DNA of 7,517 nucleotides from an uncultured Bacillota bacterium (GTDB taxonomy: Bacteria > Bacillota > Clostridia > Peptostreptococcales > Anaerovoracaceae), in contig CAMOXP010000059.1 in the NCBI GenBank assembly GCA_946629205.1, forward strand, positions 1 through 7,517. Reading direction: 5' to 3'. The notes under the pieces are model-generated. The model did no database searches. It worked only from the letters and a program-made list of their open reading frames with translations, and had not been told where the DNA came from. Shown here piece after piece: positions 6,435 to 7,517 of the stretch (position 1 is its first letter; the number at the start of each line of letters is the position of its first letter). A program made the translations under genes and the position numbers.

Positions 6435-6507
6435 GATGATGTTGCGATCCTGATTTGTGAATTAATGTCAGTATGGTACAATAATTGTCGTATTTGTGAA
6501 TAATGTC
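6409..6507. repeat. Triple repeat (inverted pair plus one direct copy) over the divergent promoters, probable operators
   Basis: Copy 1 occupies 6409-6430 on the minus strand and copy 2 occupies 6453-6474 on the plus strand. They match at 18 of 22 positions, consensus ATTTRYGAATYAAKGTCAG followed by TAT. A third copy, 6492-6507, has the plus orientation and matches copy 2 over ATTTGTGAATAATGTC apart from one missing T. Copies 2 and 3 start 39 bp apart. Copy 1 fills the spacer of the leftward promoter; copy 2 spans the -35 and spacer of the rightward promoter; copy 3 lies just after its expected start site. The inverted pair lies upstream of both predicted transcription starts, so it should act as DNA rather than as an RNA hairpin. 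TTGTGAA in copies 2 and 3 resembles half of a Rex box, but the second half is missing. Confidence 0.65.
6455..6482 (+). promoter_or_regulatory. Extended -10 promoter of the CoA-transferase gene
   Basis: TACAAT at 6477-6482 is preceded by TGG, giving an extended -10 element. TTGTGA at 6455-6460, 16 bp upstream, is a weaker -35. The -10 ends 44 bp before the CoA-transferase ATG, leaving room for a leader with AAGGAG. The region overlaps repeat copy 2. Confidence 0.6.
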
Positions 6508-6526
6508 TCGAACAAGGAGAAATGAA

Positions 6527-7517
6527 ATGGACTATATAACAGAATACCGAAACAAACTGCGCACGCCGCAGGAGGCAGTCAAAGTCGTCAAAAGCGGAGA
6601 CTGGATCGACTATCTTACGAATGTGGCGTTTCCGGAGCTGCTGGATGCGGCTCTTGCCGAGCGGGCGGAGGAACTGACGGATGTAAAGATCCGGGGAAAC
6701 CTCATCATGCAGCCGATACAGACTGTGGAACGGGATCCCGCGCGGGAGCATTTTATCTATAACAGCTGGCACTGCTCTGCCTATGAACGCAGCCTCTGCG
6801 ACCGGGGACTCTGCAACTACATCCCGATGATATTCCGGAACCTGGTCCCCTACTACCGTCATTTTCTGAATGTGAATGTCGCCATGTGCGCCGCTGCGCC
6901 CATGGACCGGCACGGATACTTCAACCTGTCGGCTGCCTCCGGCGTAGCGAAAGGTATTCTGGACGACGCGGATGTGGTGATTTTGGAAATCAACGAGCGG
7001 CTGCCGAAGGTCTGCGGCGGATACGGTCAGATTATCCATATTTCTGAGGTGGATATGATCGTCGAAGGTCCGCACAGTCCCCTTCCCACGGTGCCGATGC
7101 ATCCTGCAGCAGAAGAAGACCGTGCCATCGCTTCGGAAATCATGCCGCTGATCCCGGACGGTGCGACGCTCCAGTTCGGCATCGGCGGAATGCCCAATGT
7201 CCTCGGAAGCATGCTCGCGGATTCGGATCTGAAGGATCTGGGGATGCATACGGAGCTTTGTTCAGATGCCTATGTGGCTCTGACGGAAGCCGGGAAACTG
7301 ACCAACCGCGAGAAGTCTTTCATGCCCGGCGTCGGAGTGACCGGCATGGCGTTCGGAACGGAAAAGGTATACGAGTTTGTCAATGAGAACCCCGGTGTCG
7401 CTTTCATGCCGCTGGAGCTCGTGAATTCACCCGCCATCATCGGAAGAATCGACAACATGATTTCCATCAACAACTGCATCGCCGTGGATCTGTTCGGGCA
7501 GGTCAGCGCAGAGAGCG
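6527..7517 (+). CDS. Butyryl-CoA:acetate CoA-transferase / 4-hydroxybutyrate CoA-transferase family protein, N-terminal 330 residues; continues past the right edge
   Basis: I translated this frame myself from the ATG at 6527; it stays open to the window end (330 codons of an expected 440-450). AAGGAG at 6514-6519 lies 7 nt upstream. The family moves CoA between acyl-CoA and a free acid such as acetate via a glutamyl-CoA thioester, the last step of butyrate formation in many gut Clostridia. Visible blocks are EAVKVVKSGDWIDY (16-29), HFIYNSWHCSAYER (75-88), AAPMDRHGYFNLSAA (123-137), VILEINERLPKVCGG (151-165), ISEVDMIVEG (172-181), LQFGIGGMPNVLGS (215-228) and LGMHTELCSDAYV (238-250). Glu243 in HTE is the expected catalytic residue. 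ISINNCIAVDLFGQVSAES at the edge matches the typical But sequence. Substrate is uncertain: the Trp/Gly-rich motif I recall after GDWVDYG in But enzymes reads LTNVAFP here, so it may be a sister clade with other acids. It diverges from the lipoprotein operon, and shared operator-like repeats overlie its promoter. Confidence 0.93.
   Translation, partial: MDYITEYRNKLRTPQEAVKVVKSGDWIDYLTNVAFPELLDAALAERAEELTDVKIRGNLIMQPIQTVERDPAREHFIYNSWHCSAYERSLCDRGLCNYIPMIFRNLVPYYRHFLNVNVAMCAAAPMDRHGYFNLSAASGVAKGILDDADVVILEINERLPKVCGGYGQIIHISEVDMIVEGPHSPLPTVPMHPAAEEDRAIASEIMPLIPDGATLQFGIGGMPNVLGSMLADSDLKDLGMHTELCSDAYVALTEAGKLTNREKSFMPGVGVTGMAFGTEKVYEFVNENPGVAFMPLELVNSPAIIGRIDNMISINNCIAVDLFGQVSAES

Noticed and set aside
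6455..6500. Rex operator at the CoA-transferase promoter
   Set aside because: TTGTGAA occurs twice, but the inverted second half expected for a Rex box is absent at both places.
6522..6539. A five-codon leader ORF (MKWTI) overlapping the CoA-transferase start
   Set aside because: It is too short and lies too close to the real start to be supported as a leader peptide; it most likely arises by chance from two nearby ATGs.
6404..7249. A 281-codon open frame on the minus strand
   Set aside because: It is antisense to the clearly homologous CoA-transferase and runs into the divergent promoter region. Its His/Arg-rich composition is typical of a shadow frame.

Overview
The window reads as chromosomal DNA from an anaerobic Firmicute of the class Clostridia, probably a butyrate- or short-chain-acid-forming member with mid-range GC. 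The basis is a set of protein families (SpoVG, a DUF975 membrane protein, a CmpB-type membrane domain, a CPCC zinc-ribbon domain, a But/Cat-type CoA-transferase) together with strong AGGAGG-like ribosome binding sites and short intergenic gaps. No rRNA, tRNA, CRISPR array, insertion sequence or phage gene was seen.

Layout, left to right. (1) 1-1813, minus strand: a housekeeping pair, murC (peptidoglycan precursor synthesis) followed after about 15 bp by prs (PRPP synthase), which runs off the left edge. (2) 1814-1993: a divergent promoter region, with an extended -10 promoter for murC-prs and a consensus-like sigma-A promoter for spoVG. (3) 1994-2275, plus strand: spoVG, followed by a strong bidirectional terminator at 2325-2353. 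(4) 2394-6357, minus strand: a tight four-gene operon. In transcription order it encodes a CBM9-like surface lipoprotein, a 642-residue membrane protein joining DUF975 and CmpB-like domains, a flavoprotein/NADPH-dependent FMN reductase with an Isf-like cysteine cluster fused to a C-terminal CPCC domain, and a Thr-rich lipoprotein whose C-terminal domain resembles predicted BECR-fold toxin nucleases. Adjacent genes are separated by 2 nt, separated by 13 nt, or overlap by 17 nt, so translational coupling is likely. (5) 6358-6526: a second divergent promoter region carrying an 18/22-matched inverted repeat plus a third, direct copy, arranged over both promoters like operators. (6) 6527-7517, plus strand: the first 330 codons of a butyryl-CoA:acetate CoA-transferase-family enzyme, which runs off the right edge.

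How the genes fit together. The left half is envelope and nucleotide housekeeping plus the SpoVG regulator. The four-gene operon looks like an envelope module: two lipoproteins that would sit outside the membrane, one polytopic membrane protein with a long extracellular or cytoplasmic insert, and one cytoplasmic redox protein. I know of no described system with this composition. It shares an upstream region with the fermentation CoA-transferase gene, and the repeated sites there suggest that one DNA-binding protein may control both. That is an inference from sequence layout only.
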